From Corynebacterium kefirresidentii (lineage in GTDB: Bacteria; Actinomycetota; Actinomycetes; Mycobacteriales; Mycobacteriaceae), in the NCBI GenBank assembly GCA_002154655.1, contig NGUZ01000001.1, positions 372,001-436,000 on the forward strand: a DNA stretch of 64,000 bases. The letters are read 5' to 3'. The first letter of the stretch is position 1; each line of letters opens with the position of its first letter. The position numbers and the translations under genes are program-made. Below, in pieces: positions 1 through 7,853 of the stretch. The notes below the pieces were generated by a model, which ran no database searches, was not told the origin of the DNA, and saw nothing but the letters and a program-made list of their open reading frames with translations.

Positions 1-205
1 AATCTTCTGCGCGCACCGTTTGCGCGCCCACCAACACCACGTCTGCCCATTCCCGTAGAGCTGCAAAAAGCTGTCCATCGGTGTCATTTCCCATGTCTTC
101 TGAGACATGGTTCATCGTCGCCGATCCGGTCAACGTGCTGACCATATTCGTACGGATGGTGAATGTGCCGCGGGAATCAGGACCCAAAAGCGAAGAGATA
201 TCCAT
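1..205 (-). CDS. Pyrimidine reductase family protein (RibD C-terminal/DHFR-like fold), N-terminal fragment
   Basis: Only the first 68 residues are in the window; the gene runs off the left edge. The protein starts MDISSLLGPDSRG and continues with a TIRTNMVSTLTGSAT segment and a VVLVGAQTVRAED segment. These match the opening strand and the first nucleotide-binding region of the RibD C-terminal reductase family, which reduces pyrimidine or pterin-like substrates with NADPH. The ATG at 205 has only a weak GAG upstream. A short stretch separates it from the transporter gene on the same strand. The family call is reasonable, but the substrate is unknown because most of the protein is missing. Confidence 0.6.
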   Translation of the reverse strand, partial: MDISSLLGPDSRGTFTIRTNMVSTLTGSATMNHVSEDMGNDTDGQLFAALREWADVVLVGAQTVRAED

Positions 206-277
206 GTCATCTCAGTGTAGCTAGAGCGGCGAGTGCCCAGCATGGCAATAACAGCGCCATAACCTCGCCAAGACGGG

Positions 278-1180
278 CTACACCAGACGGATGAGAATCA
301 CGCCGACCAGTATCACCGCAATGCCGGCTACCTGGCGCAGCGTTACGCGGGCGCCACGCAAGCGATCAATGAGTAGGGACCCCAGCATGGAGCCGAGGAG
401 AGTCGCAACCACGGTAAGCCCCGTTCCCAGCTGCGGTACTAAGGCCGCGTTGCCAAAAACAAACAAGGCACCCAGGACGCCACCAACCCACATCCACCAG
501 GGATTGGCCTTCCCCTCGAGGCGCTCAATGCGAGGTCGCCAGCGTAGAACAATATTCACAATGGCAAGGGCAGATACCCCGACGCTAAAAGAAACTAAAG
601 TCGCGCTAACAGGTGAGCCAGTAATCTGGCCCAGGTGACCATTGATCGCGGATTGGCTTGCAGTAAAACAACCAAAAATAAACCCCGCTAAGCGCCACAT
701 CCACAGCGCTGTGGCACTGTCCTCACGCTTCGTGGGCGCGCCGGGGCCGGCGACGATGGCGATTACTCCGCCTAGGACGATGAGAGCCCCTAGCATGCGA
801 ACCACGGTCAGCGGGGATATAGGGGAGTCAAAGAGCCCAAGGTGATCGATGACGAGCCCCATGATGATCTGGCCGGCGATGGGAAGTACTACGGTCTGGA
901 CGGCACCCAAGTGGGGAAATAGGAGAATATTCCCAGTAAGCGCAACTACGCCGAGTAAACCACCGAACCATATCCACAGTGGTTGGCCACCGGTGCGGGA
1001 AAGACCGAAATCACCGCCGGTGACAGCGGTGGCAATAACGAGCAAAGTAACCGTGCCCACTGCGAAAGAGATAAGCGAAGAAGAAAAGGGGGTGCCCGTC
1101 GATAAGCGCAAGCGCGTATTAACCAGGGTCTGTACGGGCAAAACAAGCCCAGCAAAAATGCCTAGAAGGATCCACAACAC
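278..1180 (-). CDS. DMT-superfamily inner-membrane transporter, YdcZ/DUF606 type
   Basis: A polytopic membrane protein of about 300 residues with roughly ten hydrophobic helices. It is an internal duplication: GIFAGLVLPVQTLVNTRL near the start and GFIFGCFTASQSAINGHLG near the middle are the equivalent first helices of two DUF606 halves. Most DUF606 proteins are about 150 residues, so this is the fused two-domain form. The substrate is unknown. I prefer the GTG at 1180, which has an AAGG about nine bases upstream and brings the first helix right to the N terminus; an in-frame GTG at 1201 would add seven residues. It lies downstream of the tRNA-Val terminator and upstream of the reductase on the same strand. 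Confidence 0.75.
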   Translation of the reverse strand: MLWILLGIFAGLVLPVQTLVNTRLRLSTGTPFSSSLISFAVGTVTLLVIATAVTGGDFGLSRTGGQPLWIWFGGLLGVVALTGNILLFPHLGAVQTVVLPIAGQIIMGLVIDHLGLFDSPISPLTVVRMLGALIVLGGVIAIVAGPGAPTKREDSATALWMWRLAGFIFGCFTASQSAINGHLGQITGSPVSATLVSFSVGVSALAIVNIVLRWRPRIERLEGKANPWWMWVGGVLGALFVFGNAALVPQLGTGLTVVATLLGSMLGSLLIDRLRGARVTLRQVAGIAVILVGVILIRLV

Positions 1181-1204
1181 GACGGAACACCTTACCGGCA
1201 CACA

Positions 1205-1249
1205 AAGAAACCCGCCCAGGCTCCTTGTGAAGTGGAGCGCAGGGCGGGG
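1205..1249 (-). terminator. Rho-independent terminator of tRNA-Val(CAC)
   Basis: Read on the minus strand, a CCCGCCC...GGGCGGG stem with an inner GCTCC/GGAGC stem is followed by TTTCTTT. It lies a few bases after the CCA end of the minus-strand tRNA and just before the transporter start. Confidence 0.8.
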
Positions 1250-1252
1250 AAG

Positions 1253-1327
1253 TGGTGGTCCTAACTGGGATTGAACCAGTGACCTTTCCGGTGTGAACGG
1301 AACGCTCTCCCACTGAGCTATAGGACC
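1253..1327 (-). tRNA. tRNA-Val (anticodon CAC)
   Basis: The minus strand folds as a cloverleaf: acceptor GGTCCTA/TAGGACC, D arm, anticodon stem TTCCG/CGGAA with loop TTCACAC (anticodon CAC, reads GTG), and T arm GGTTCAATCCC. CCA is encoded at the 3' end. It points away from the plus-strand tRNA cluster. Confidence 0.93.
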
Positions 1328-1427
1328 GTGCGGTGGCTAAATGTACACCGCTTGAAATTCAAATACCTAATTGGCTGCGTAGGGGTACTCATGAGCGGGA
1401 GGCGGCTGGGCGCCTGCGGTCCACAAG

Positions 1428-1445
1428 AATCACACCGGTGTGATT
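1428..1445. promoter_or_regulatory. Perfect 18-bp palindrome between divergent tRNA genes
   Basis: AATCACACCGGTGTGATT is its own reverse complement. It sits in the 245-bp gap between the minus-strand tRNA-Val and the plus-strand tRNA cluster, about 60 bases upstream of the likely cluster promoter. It has the form of a dimer-binding operator but is not the GlxR consensus, where TGTGA and TCACA are in the opposite order. The binding protein is unknown. Confidence 0.45.
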
Positions 1446-1501
1446 TGGGAACGTACAAACGTGGAATATCAGCGGCTAAAAGCAAGGCGCTGGGCTGGGG
1501 A

Positions 1502-1529
1502 TTTGGAAACTAGCGCGGAGCACGATAAT
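1502..1529 (+). promoter_or_regulatory. Candidate promoter of the tRNA cluster
   Basis: TTTGGA at 1502-1507 and GATAAT at 1524-1529 are separated by 16 bases, about 45 bases before the first tRNA-Gly. This is the best sigma-A-like match in the gap. Confidence 0.45.
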
Positions 1530-1572
1530 GTTTCTTCTCGCACCGCAACGGAATAAAAGTTTGCGGCGCAAT

Positions 1573-1648
1573 GCGGATGTAGCGCAGTTGGTAGCGCATC
1601 ACCTTGCCAAGGTGAGGGTCGCGAGTTCGAGTCTCGTCATCCGCTCCA
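1573..1648 (+). tRNA. tRNA-Gly (anticodon GCC), copy 1
   Basis: Cloverleaf with acceptor GCGGATG/CATCCGC, anticodon stem TCACC/GGTGA, loop TTGCCAA (anticodon GCC), T arm GAGTTCGAGTC, and an encoded TCCA end. Two further identical copies lie downstream. Confidence 0.95.
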
Positions 1649-1695
1649 CGCTTTTCAAAGGGGCTACCTGTGAAGAGTGATTCTAAGTGAATAAC

Positions 1696-1767
1696 GCGCG
1701 ATTAGCTCAGTGGGAGAGCGCTTCCCTGACACGGAAGAGGTCACTGGTTCAATCCCAGTATCGCGCA
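1696..1767 (+). tRNA. tRNA-Val (anticodon GAC), copy 1
   Basis: Acceptor GCGCGAT/ATCGCGC, anticodon stem CTTCC/GGAAG, loop CTGACAC (anticodon GAC), T arm GGTTCAATCCC. CCA is not encoded: CAA follows the discriminator A. Confidence 0.95.
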
Positions 1768-1805
1768 CAAGGACTTTGTCCTAGAAACCGGGCCTGGTTT
1801 CGCAT

Positions 1806-1881
1806 GCGGATGTAGCGCAGTTGGTAGCGCATCACCTTGCCAAGGTGAGGGTCGCGAGTTCGAGTCTCGTCATCCGCTCCA
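1806..1881 (+). tRNA. tRNA-Gly (anticodon GCC), copy 2
   Basis: Identical in sequence to the copy at 1573-1648, with an encoded CCA. It is linked to the preceding tRNA-Val by a 38-base spacer that recurs after the second tRNA-Val. Confidence 0.95.
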
Positions 1882-1911
1882 GCACTGTATTGTGTGAGGC
1901 GGTATCGCCAC

Positions 1912-1982
1912 GGTGGAATGGCCGAGTGGTGAGGCAACGGTCTGCAAAACCGTGCACACGGGTTCGATTCCCGTTTCCACCT
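1912..1982 (+). tRNA. tRNA-Cys (anticodon GCA)
   Basis: Acceptor GGTGGAA/TTCCACC, anticodon stem ACGGT/ACCGT, loop CTGCAAA (anticodon GCA), T arm GGGTTCGATTCCC. CCA is not encoded. It separates the two Val-Gly units. Confidence 0.94.
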
Positions 1983-1988
1983 CAACTT

Positions 1989-2010
1989 CTTAATGCCTTC
2001 GGGCATTAAG
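1989..2010 (+). other. UUCG-capped hairpin between tRNA-Cys and tRNA-Val
   Basis: CTTAATGCC and GGCATTAAG pair over nine bases around a TTCG tetraloop. The last paired base is the first base of the following tRNA-Val. There is no T-run, so this is more likely a processing or stability element of the tRNA precursor than a terminator. Confidence 0.55.
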
Positions 2011-2081
2011 CGCGATTAGCTCAGTGGGAGAGCGCTTCCCTGACACGGAAGAGGTCACTGGTTCAATCCCAGTATCGCGCA
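2010..2081 (+). tRNA. tRNA-Val (anticodon GAC), copy 2
   Basis: Same sequence as the tRNA at 1696-1767. It starts the second Val-Gly unit. Confidence 0.95.
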
Positions 2082-2119
2082 CGAGGACTTTGTCCTAGAA
2101 ACCGGGCCTGGTTTCGCAT

Positions 2120-2195
2120 GCGGATGTAGCGCAGTTGGTAGCGCATCACCTTGCCAAGGTGAGGGTCGCGAGTTCGAGTCTCGTCATCCGCTCCA
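2120..2195 (+). tRNA. tRNA-Gly (anticodon GCC), copy 3
   Basis: Identical to the copies at 1573 and 1806, with encoded CCA. It is the last gene of the plus-strand cluster and is followed by a strong terminator. Confidence 0.95.
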
Positions 2196-2198
2196 TGT

Positions 2199-2226
2199 AG
2201 CCGCCCCAGAGACGGGGCGGCTTTTT
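2199..2226 (+). terminator. Rho-independent terminator of the tRNA cluster
   Basis: AGCCGCCCC and GGGGCGGCT form a nine-bp stem around AGAGAC, followed by a T-run, four bases after the CCA of the last tRNA-Gly. Confidence 0.9.
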
Positions 2227-2298
2227 CTATGTCTACGTCCGTGTGCTGTGCGATACGCTTGCCTTTGTAGAGTCATAACCCAAAGCGGAGGAGGAAAG

Positions 2299-2526
2299 AT
2301 GTCACGCGCACTAGTGGTACCGCTATTGGTTGGAGCCTGCGGCTTCGCGTCTTTTGTTTCGGGGACTGTGCTTTTCTTTATGGGCCTTACTGCGGCAGAT
2401 GCGGCGGGAGGCAGCGGCAGCGGGGCGTGGCCTTTGGCGCTCATCGGTGTAGGCGTCGCCCTGGCTATTTTTGCACTGATGGTTTCTGGTCCGTTTTTTA
2501 ATGCCCGGCAGGGGGAGAGGTCCTAA
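2299..2526 (+). CDS. Small two-helix membrane protein of unknown function
   Basis: A 75-residue protein starting MSRALVVPLLVGACG. The ATG at 2299 has a strong GGAGGAAAG ribosome site just upstream. Residues about 5-32 and 45-65 are hydrophobic helices separated by a Gly/Ser/Ala-rich loop, and the tail is short and charged. It has its own space between the tRNA terminator and the copper operon. I do not recognise a family. The ribosome site and clean start make it a likely real gene. Confidence 0.6.
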   Translation: MSRALVVPLLVGACGFASFVSGTVLFFMGLTAADAAGGSGSGAWPLALIGVGVALAIFALMVSGPFFNARQGERS

Positions 2527-2650
2527 GGCCAGGCCCTCTGGAATTGAGTCAACTTGGCTTAAATAGTGATAAATACCTCTTTTTATTAAGGAAGCGGAAC
2601 TCGATCCCAGTTCAAGCCGACATATGACTCGACGCGCTGCTTTTTGTGAT

Positions 2651-2680
2651 TGCCGCTCTGGCAAGTCGCGGGGCTAGTAT
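2651..2680 (+). promoter_or_regulatory. Possible promoter/operator of the copper-DyP operon
   Basis: TAGTAT at 2675-2680 is a fair -10 element about 50 bases before the copC start. A short inverted repeat, TTGCC-GCTCT-GGCAA, lies immediately upstream where a -35 box would be and could be a regulator site. I do not recognise a known metal-repressor consensus here. Confidence 0.3.
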
Positions 2681-2728
2681 GTCTGACAATTCAACTTGTG
2701 CTTTTCCAACATCACAAAGGAGCTATCT

Positions 2729-3295
2729 ATGGGCTACCGCGTACCTTGGCTGCGCCGCACAGCCGCAGCAGTGGGCACAGCCGCACTGGTTTTGGGCGGG
2801 TCGATGCCTGCCGCAATCGCGCACGACTCCGTTATTGGCGGTTCGGTCAAAGACGGCGATCAACTCGATGAGTTCCCTAAGGAAATCACCCTTGAGTTTT
2901 CTGGCATCCCCAAAGAGGACTTCAACACCTTTGCCGTAACCAACGCCGATACCGGTGAGAAGCTTTTTAGCCAGGAACCGCAGCTCCATGAACGAGACCT
3001 CACAATTGAGACTCCTGAGGGGGTTAACCCTGGGCCGGGCAACTACCAGGTGGGTTTCCAAATCACGTCTTCGGATGGACACGCTACTCGCGGTGGTGTG
3101 GAATTTTCCGTTAAAGGTGACGGAGCCGAAAACCCCGAGGCTGGCGAGTCTGACGCGACAGACCAGGAAGGAACCGAGGGGCTGCCGATGTCGCTGAAAA
3201 TCATTTTGGGCGTGGGCGGAGTTTTGGCAATTGCCGCAGTAGTTGCCCTATTTATTGGCAAGTCTCGTCGCATCGATTCGGAAGGTGAAAAATAA
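2729..3295 (+). CDS. copC: CopC-domain copper-binding protein, secreted and C-terminally anchored
   Basis: 188 residues. A signal peptide ends ...AAIA before His32, so the mature protein would begin with the histidine used by CopC proteins to bind Cu(II). A second conserved site, SSDGHATRGG with Asp116 and His118, closes the beta-sandwich domain. An acidic linker (about 130-150) leads to one transmembrane helix (about 154-176) and a basic cytoplasmic tail, placing the copper domain outside the membrane. The ATG at 2729 follows AAGGAG. Its stop codon overlaps the next start by one base, and PCuAC and DyP peroxidase genes follow. Family evidence supports copper binding; delivery to a partner is inferred. 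Confidence 0.85.
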   Translation: MGYRVPWLRRTAAAVGTAALVLGGSMPAAIAHDSVIGGSVKDGDQLDEFPKEITLEFSGIPKEDFNTFAVTNADTGEKLFSQEPQLHERDLTIETPEGVNPGPGNYQVGFQITSSDGHATRGGVEFSVKGDGAENPEAGESDATDQEGTEGLPMSLKIILGVGGVLAIAAVVALFIGKSRRIDSEGEK

Positions 3296-3897
3296 TGTCC
3301 AAGATTTCTAGCATTGCCCTTGTGGGCCTGACTGTGGCCGGCCTCGCCCTGGCGGGTTGCTCCCCGCAGAACCAAAATGACTCCACCGAGTCGAAGGCTG
3401 ATGCCAGCACCAGTGCTGCGGAGAAGTCCTCCTCCGTCGCGGCCGAGGACCTGACCTTCGAAGACGCGGTCGTGCGTGCCAACGAAGATAAAGACATGAC
3501 TGCTATTTTTGGCACCTTGGTGAACCACACCGATAAGGACATCGCTATCACCGGTTTTTCCACCAGCCTTAACGCCAAGGTGAACCAGATCCATGAGACC
3601 GTCGATGGCAAGATGCAGGAAATGTCGAGCCCGTTGGTGGTCAAGGCTGGCGAGTCCCATCAACTGGCGCCAGGTGGGGACCACTTTATGCTCATGGAAA
3701 TGGGAAACCACATCGCTCCCGGCGAATCGCTTGACCTTAAGGTGAAGCTAGATGGCGGCGAAGAGCTCGATCTGGGTGAGATCCAAACGCGTAGCATGCC
3801 TGCCGGGGATGAGGACTACGGCGATATGAAGGGCCACGATATGTCCCACATGGAGCACGGAGATATGTCCCACAATAAGGAAGGCCACGACCACTAA
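3295..3897 (+). CDS. PCu(A)C-type periplasmic copper chaperone lipoprotein
   Basis: A 200-residue lipoprotein: the signal sequence ends LALAGC with the lipidated Cys at 22. Residues about 50-165 form a PCu(A)C domain. The copper ligands can be seen as His100, Met110, His130 and Met132, close to the family H-x10-M-x21-H-x-M pattern. The last 30 residues are very rich in His, Met, Asp and Gly and form a second likely metal-binding tail. PCu(A)C proteins deliver Cu(I), classically to cytochrome oxidase. Translation is coupled to copC through a TAATG overlap, and the DyP gene begins two bases downstream. Confidence 0.88.
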   Translation: MSKISSIALVGLTVAGLALAGCSPQNQNDSTESKADASTSAAEKSSSVAAEDLTFEDAVVRANEDKDMTAIFGTLVNHTDKDIAITGFSTSLNAKVNQIHETVDGKMQEMSSPLVVKAGESHQLAPGGDHFMLMEMGNHIAPGESLDLKVKLDGGEELDLGEIQTRSMPAGDEDYGDMKGHDMSHMEHGDMSHNKEGHDH

Positions 3898-3899
3898 AT

Positions 3900-5126
3900 A
3901 TGTCTGGGTTCAGCAGAAGGGGATTTCTCACTGGCGCTGCGGTATCGACCAGCGCCTTCGCGTTGGCAGGCTGCAATAACCAGGGCTCTTCCCTGAATGC
4001 TGGGGCACAGGAACAGCCTGCGCTTGCCGACGCCCTCGTGGCTTTTGACGGCGAGCATCAAGCAGGCATCGCAACCGCGGAGCAGGCGCACCTGAACCTG
4101 GTGGGGTTTGACCTTAAAAGGGGCGTCGACAAGCGGGGGTTTGTCAGCCTGATGAAATTGTGGACCGAGGACGCCCGCGCGCTGTGCACCGGGGAGCCGC
4201 CGCTAGGCACGCTGGAGCCGGAAATGGTTGAACAGCCCGCCAACTTGACCATCACCTGCGGTCTAGGCCAGAAGGTATTCTCCCTGCTCGGCGTGGAGAA
4301 ACCACACTGGCTGGGAGATGTTCGTTCCTTTAAGCGTGATGAGCTGCAACGACAATGGGGACAAAGCGATATTGTCCTTCAGATTTGTTGCGATGACCCG
4401 TTGATGAATACTTATGCACTGCGCCACATGGTGCGAGCCGGTGAGCACTATGCCAGTGTGAAGTGGCTGCAGCAGGGATTTATTAATGCCTATGGCAGCC
4501 ACGAAAAGGGCGCTACCGCGCGCAATATGTTCGGGCAAAAGGACGGCACCGTTAACCCGCGCAGCGAGGAAGATTTTGCGGCCCAGGTATGGATCGATGA
4601 AGGGCCGAAGTGGGCGCAAGGGGGAACGGCGATGGTGGTGCGTCGCATTCGCATGAACGTGGATACGTGGGAGAAGCTGGATCGCTCCTCCCGTGAAAAT
4701 GCTGTGGGCCGCAAGCTTGACACCGGCGCCCCGCTTACCGGTGAAGAAGAATTTGATGCTGCAGATTTCGATGCGGTAGATGACTACGGCTTGCCGGTAA
4801 TTGATAAAAACTCGCACATGGCCGTGGCCGCGCCACCTGCTGATCATCCGGAGCAACGCATCCTGCGCCGGCCGTATAACTATGAGCTGGCCCCCGATGG
4901 CAAGGATGGGCAGCTTTCCAATATCGGCCAGGTTTTCATCTGCTACCAGCAGGATCCCACCAAGCAATTCGAGCCTATCCAGGCCCGTTTGGATAAATCT
5001 GACCTGATGAATGAGTGGCTGACTCATATCGGCTCCGCTATGTATTTCTGCCCGCCGGGCACCCTCGATGCCGATGGGAGTGAATCGTGGTGGGCGAAAT
5101 CGCTTTGCGAGCATGCAGGGTTGTAG
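3900..5126 (+). CDS. Dyp-type haem peroxidase, Tat-exported lipoprotein
   Basis: 408 residues. The N terminus carries a twin-arginine signal (SRRGFLTG) and a lipobox ending ALAGC (Cys25), so a folded haem protein would be exported and lipid-anchored. The DyP motif GQKDG lies at 212-216, with catalytic Asp215. His306, in SHMAVAAPP, is the likely proximal haem ligand, and an arginine-rich strand (VVRRIRM) precedes it. DyP enzymes use H2O2 to oxidise dyes, porphyrins or unknown substrates. Its place as third gene behind CopC and PCu(A)C resembles the copper-linked dtpA operon of Streptomyces lividans, which suggests a role in copper handling or cuproenzyme maturation rather than iron uptake. Confidence 0.88.
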   Translation: MSGFSRRGFLTGAAVSTSAFALAGCNNQGSSLNAGAQEQPALADALVAFDGEHQAGIATAEQAHLNLVGFDLKRGVDKRGFVSLMKLWTEDARALCTGEPPLGTLEPEMVEQPANLTITCGLGQKVFSLLGVEKPHWLGDVRSFKRDELQRQWGQSDIVLQICCDDPLMNTYALRHMVRAGEHYASVKWLQQGFINAYGSHEKGATARNMFGQKDGTVNPRSEEDFAAQVWIDEGPKWAQGGTAMVVRRIRMNVDTWEKLDRSSRENAVGRKLDTGAPLTGEEEFDAADFDAVDDYGLPVIDKNSHMAVAAPPADHPEQRILRRPYNYELAPDGKDGQLSNIGQVFICYQQDPTKQFEPIQARLDKSDLMNEWLTHIGSAMYFCPPGTLDADGSESWWAKSLCEHAGL

Positions 5127-5203
5127 AATAGCTATCCGTAAATTTAAATAGCGGACGCGGCCAGGTATGCCGCCGACGCACGAGCGCATAAAGGAGCGCG
5201 ATT

Positions 5204-7267
5204 ATGGCGGAACTCATCCCCGCAGTACCGGTCAATTACGATTCCTTCACCGTGCCCGCCGGCCAGGCCGTAGGCGCAGCAATGCGAGAGCTCAATCTTC
5301 CCAATAAGGGCCCTGAGGCTGTCGTAGTCGTTCGCGGTGAAGACGGCACTCTCTTTGATTTGTCGCACACCCCCGACACGGAATCCACCTTCACCCCGGT
5401 AGCCGCCTGCGAGGAAGACGGTCGCGCGGTAATCCGCCACTCCTGCGGCCATGTCATGGCACAGGCCGTGCAGGCCGAATTCCCCGGCACCAAGCTGGGC
5501 ATCGGCCCGGCCATTGAAAATGGCTTCTACTTCGATTTTCAAACCGCGGAGCCTTTCACCCCGGAAGATCTCAAGGCGATTGAAAAGCGCATGAAGAAGA
5601 TCATTAAGGGAGGCCAGCGTTTTGAGCGCCACGTTTACGAATCCGCTGCAGAAGCGGAGCAGGCGCTTGCCGGAGAACCCTTCAAGCTCGAGCTGGTCCA
5701 GGACAAGGGCAACGTTGACCCTGACTCCGATGAGGCCGCAGAGGTTGGTTCCGGTGATCTCACCCACTATGACAACATCAACCCGCGCACCGGGGAAGTA
5801 GAGTGGTTCGACCTCTGCCGCGGACCGCACGTTCCAACTACCAAGTACATCCCGGCCTTCACGCTAACCCGCTCTTCTGCCGCATACTGGCGCGGAGACC
5901 AGTCTAAGGCTGGCCTGCAGCGCATTTACGGCACCGCTTTTGAGTCCAAGGAGGCCCTGGAGGCCTACCAGACCATGGTGGAAGAGGCTGAAAAGCGCGA
6001 CCATCGCCGCTTGGGCCAAGAACTAGACCTCTTCTCCTTCCCAGATGAGATTGGGTCCGGTTTCCCGGTATTCCACCCGAATGGCGCCACCGTGCGCATG
6101 GAGATGGAAAACCACTCTCGCAACCGCCACGTCCAGGCCGGCTATTCCTTTGTCAACACCCCGCATATCACTAAGGGCGATCTTTTCAAGAAGTCTGGCC
6201 ACCTGGACTTCTACGCCGATGGCATGTTCCCGCCAATGCAGCTCGATGGCGAATATGACGAAGAGGGCAATACCGTCAAAGAGCCGCAGGACTACTACGC
6301 CAAGCCCATGAACTGCCCGATGCACAACCTGATTTTTGCATCCCGTGGCCGTTCCTACCGCGAGTTGCCGCTGCGCCTTTTTGAGTTCGGCACCGTCTAC
6401 CGCTACGAAAAGTCCGGCGTGGTCCACGGTCTCACCCGTGCCCGCGGTTTTACCCAGGACGATGCGCACATTTACTGCACCGAAGAACAGCTGGAAGAAG
6501 AACTCACCAAGGTCCTGGACTTCATCATCTCCTTGCTGAAGGACTACGGCCTGTCTGATTTCTACCTGGAGCTTTCCACCAAGGATCCGAATAAGTTCGT
6601 CGGTTCCGATGAGATTTGGGAGCGCTCGACTTCCATCTTGCAGTCGGTCGCGGAAAAGTCTGGCTTGGAGCTGGTACCGGACCCAGCAGGCGCCGCGTTC
6701 TACGGTCCAAAGATTTCGGTCCAGGCCCGCGATGCCATTGGCCGTACCTGGCAGATGTCTACCGTGCAGTTGGACTTCAACCTGCCGGAGCGCTTCGAGC
6801 TGGAATACACCGCTTCGGACGGCACGAAGAAGCGCCCGATCATGATTCACCGTGCGCTCTTCGGCTCCATTGAGCGTTTCTTTGGCGTGCTGTTGGAGCA
6901 CTACGCCGGCGCCTTCCCAGCATGGCTGGCGCCGCACCAGGTGGTGGGCATCCCGGTGGCCGATGAATTCTCCCCGCACCTTGAAGAAGTTGCCGCACTG
7001 CTGCGCCAGAAGGGAATCCGCGCCGATGTAGATACCTCTGATGACCGCATGCAGAAGAAGATTCGCAATCACACCACCGGTAAGGTTCCATTCATGTTGG
7101 TCGCCGGTGCCCGCGATGTAGAAGCCGGCGCCGTGTCCTTCCGCTTCCTAGATGGCACCCAGGTCAATGGTGTGCCGGTGAATGAGGCTGTGGAGCTCAT
7201 CACTGCGTGGGTCGCAGAACGCAATAACGAGCAGCCGACTGAAGAGCTCATCAGTGCCCGACGCTAA
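5204..7267 (+). CDS. thrS: Threonyl-tRNA synthetase
   Basis: 687 residues, normal length. Order: TGS domain (about 1-70), the editing/SAD domain with HSCGH (about 78-82), the class II catalytic core, and the anticodon-binding domain at the C terminus. Zinc-site Cys371 lies in MNCPMH, with further ligands in the [11 protein letters not shown] and MIHRA segments. It charges tRNA-Thr in the cytoplasm. The ATG at 5204 follows AAGGAG. The next gene starts inside its 3' end. The 77-bp leader is too short for a T-box. Confidence 0.97.
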   Translation: MAELIPAVPVNYDSFTVPAGQAVGAAMRELNLPNKGPEAVVVVRGEDGTLFDLSHTPDTESTFTPVAACEEDGRAVIRHSCGHVMAQAVQAEFPGTKLGIGPAIENGFYFDFQTAEPFTPEDLKAIEKRMKKIIKGGQRFERHVYESAAEAEQALAGEPFKLELVQDKGNVDPDSDEAAEVGSGDLTHYDNINPRTGEVEWFDLCRGPHVPTTKYIPAFTLTRSSAAYWRGDQSKAGLQRIYGTAFESKEALEAYQTMVEEAEKRDHRRLGQELDLFSFPDEIGSGFPVFHPNGATVRMEMENHSRNRHVQAGYSFVNTPHITKGDLFKKSGHLDFYADGMFPPMQLDGEYDEEGNTVKEPQDYYAKPMNCPMHNLIFASRGRSYRELPLRLFEFGTVYRYEKSGVVHGLTRARGFTQDDAHIYCTEEQLEEELTKVLDFIISLLKDYGLSDFYLELSTKDPNKFVGSDEIWERSTSILQSVAEKSGLELVPDPAGAAFYGPKISVQARDAIGRTWQMSTVQLDFNLPERFELEYTASDGTKKRPIMIHRALFGSIERFFGVLLEHYAGAFPAWLAPHQVVGIPVADEFSPHLEEVAALLRQKGIRADVDTSDDRMQKKIRNHTTGKVPFMLVAGARDVEAGAVSFRFLDGTQVNGVPVNEAVELITAWVAERNNEQPTEELISARR

Positions 7268-7853
7268 AAAGACGCGCGAGACCGAAAGCTCCGCCGCTTT
7301 CGACAATGGAGCGGCGGCGGGGACCTTCGTTGACACGGGGGCCGGCGACCCGGACCGCTTAGAACGGCTGTGGGCACCTTATCGCATGGCTTATATAGCC
7401 AAGCGCTCTGAGGACCCCTTCGTTGCCGCCCCGCAGGGCAGCGACGAAGACGGGCTCATCATCGCCCGCGGCAAGAGCGTTTATGCATTGCTAAACCTCT
7501 TTCCGTACAACGCCGGCCACCTCATGGTGGTGCCGTACCGTAAAGAATCTCAGCTTGAGAACCTAACGCAAGAGGAATCTCAAGAGCTGATGGAGTTTGC
7601 GCAAAAGGCTATCCGGGTACTCAAACGCGTCTCTCACCCAGAGGCCATTAACGTAGGTTTGAACTTGGGTCGCGCTTCAGGAGGCTCCGTGGGAGATCAC
7701 CTGCACCTGCATGTGGTGCCAAGGTGGCCTGGGGATAGTAACTTTATGACTGTCCTCGATGGGACTAAGGTATTACCGCAGCTTCTGCAGGATACACGCC
7801 GCGTGCTGGCAGAAGGTTGGCGCGAGATGGAAGAGGAGGATTCGCGTGCTTAG
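7254..7853 (+). CDS. HIT-family hydrolase
   Basis: 199 residues from the GTG at 7254, which overlaps the thrS end by 14 bases. The histidine triad is clear: His149-Leu-His151-Leu-His153-Val-Val, after a typical [14 protein letters not shown] segment. HIT proteins cleave nucleotide phosphoanhydrides such as AppppA. The mycobacterial homologue sits at the same place between thrS and pgsA, so the gene belongs to the conserved PI/PIM cluster, although its link to lipid synthesis is unproven. Longer in-frame starts exist inside thrS but lack family support. Confidence 0.85.
   Translation: MPDAKKTRETESSAAFDNGAAAGTFVDTGAGDPDRLERLWAPYRMAYIAKRSEDPFVAAPQGSDEDGLIIARGKSVYALLNLFPYNAGHLMVVPYRKESQLENLTQEESQELMEFAQKAIRVLKRVSHPEAINVGLNLGRASGGSVGDHLHLHVVPRWPGDSNFMTVLDGTKVLPQLLQDTRRVLAEGWREMEEEDSRA

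Larger units (their letters stand above)
1696..1881 (+). repeat. Duplicated tRNA-Val/tRNA-Gly unit, copy A
   Basis: This 186-bp block (tRNA-Val, 38-bp spacer, tRNA-Gly) recurs at 2010-2195. I see one difference, in the spacer just after tRNA-Val (ACAAGG here, ACGAGG in copy B). Such near-identity points to a recent duplication or gene conversion. Confidence 0.9.
2010..2195 (+). repeat. Duplicated tRNA-Val/tRNA-Gly unit, copy B
   Basis: Second copy of the 186-bp block at 1696-1881. The tRNA-Cys and the UUCG hairpin lie between the two copies. Confidence 0.9.

Noticed and set aside
1428..1445. GlxR (CRP-type) binding site
   Set aside because: The half-sites are in the reverse order (TCACA then TGTGA) with a four-base centre, so it does not fit TGTGA-N6-TCACA.
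1328..1513. 61-codon open frame between the tRNA genes
   Set aside because: No ribosome site, no family resemblance, and it covers the tRNA promoter region and the palindrome.
5127..5203. T-box riboswitch before thrS
   Set aside because: The 77-base leader is too short and has no T-box sequence or antiterminator pair.
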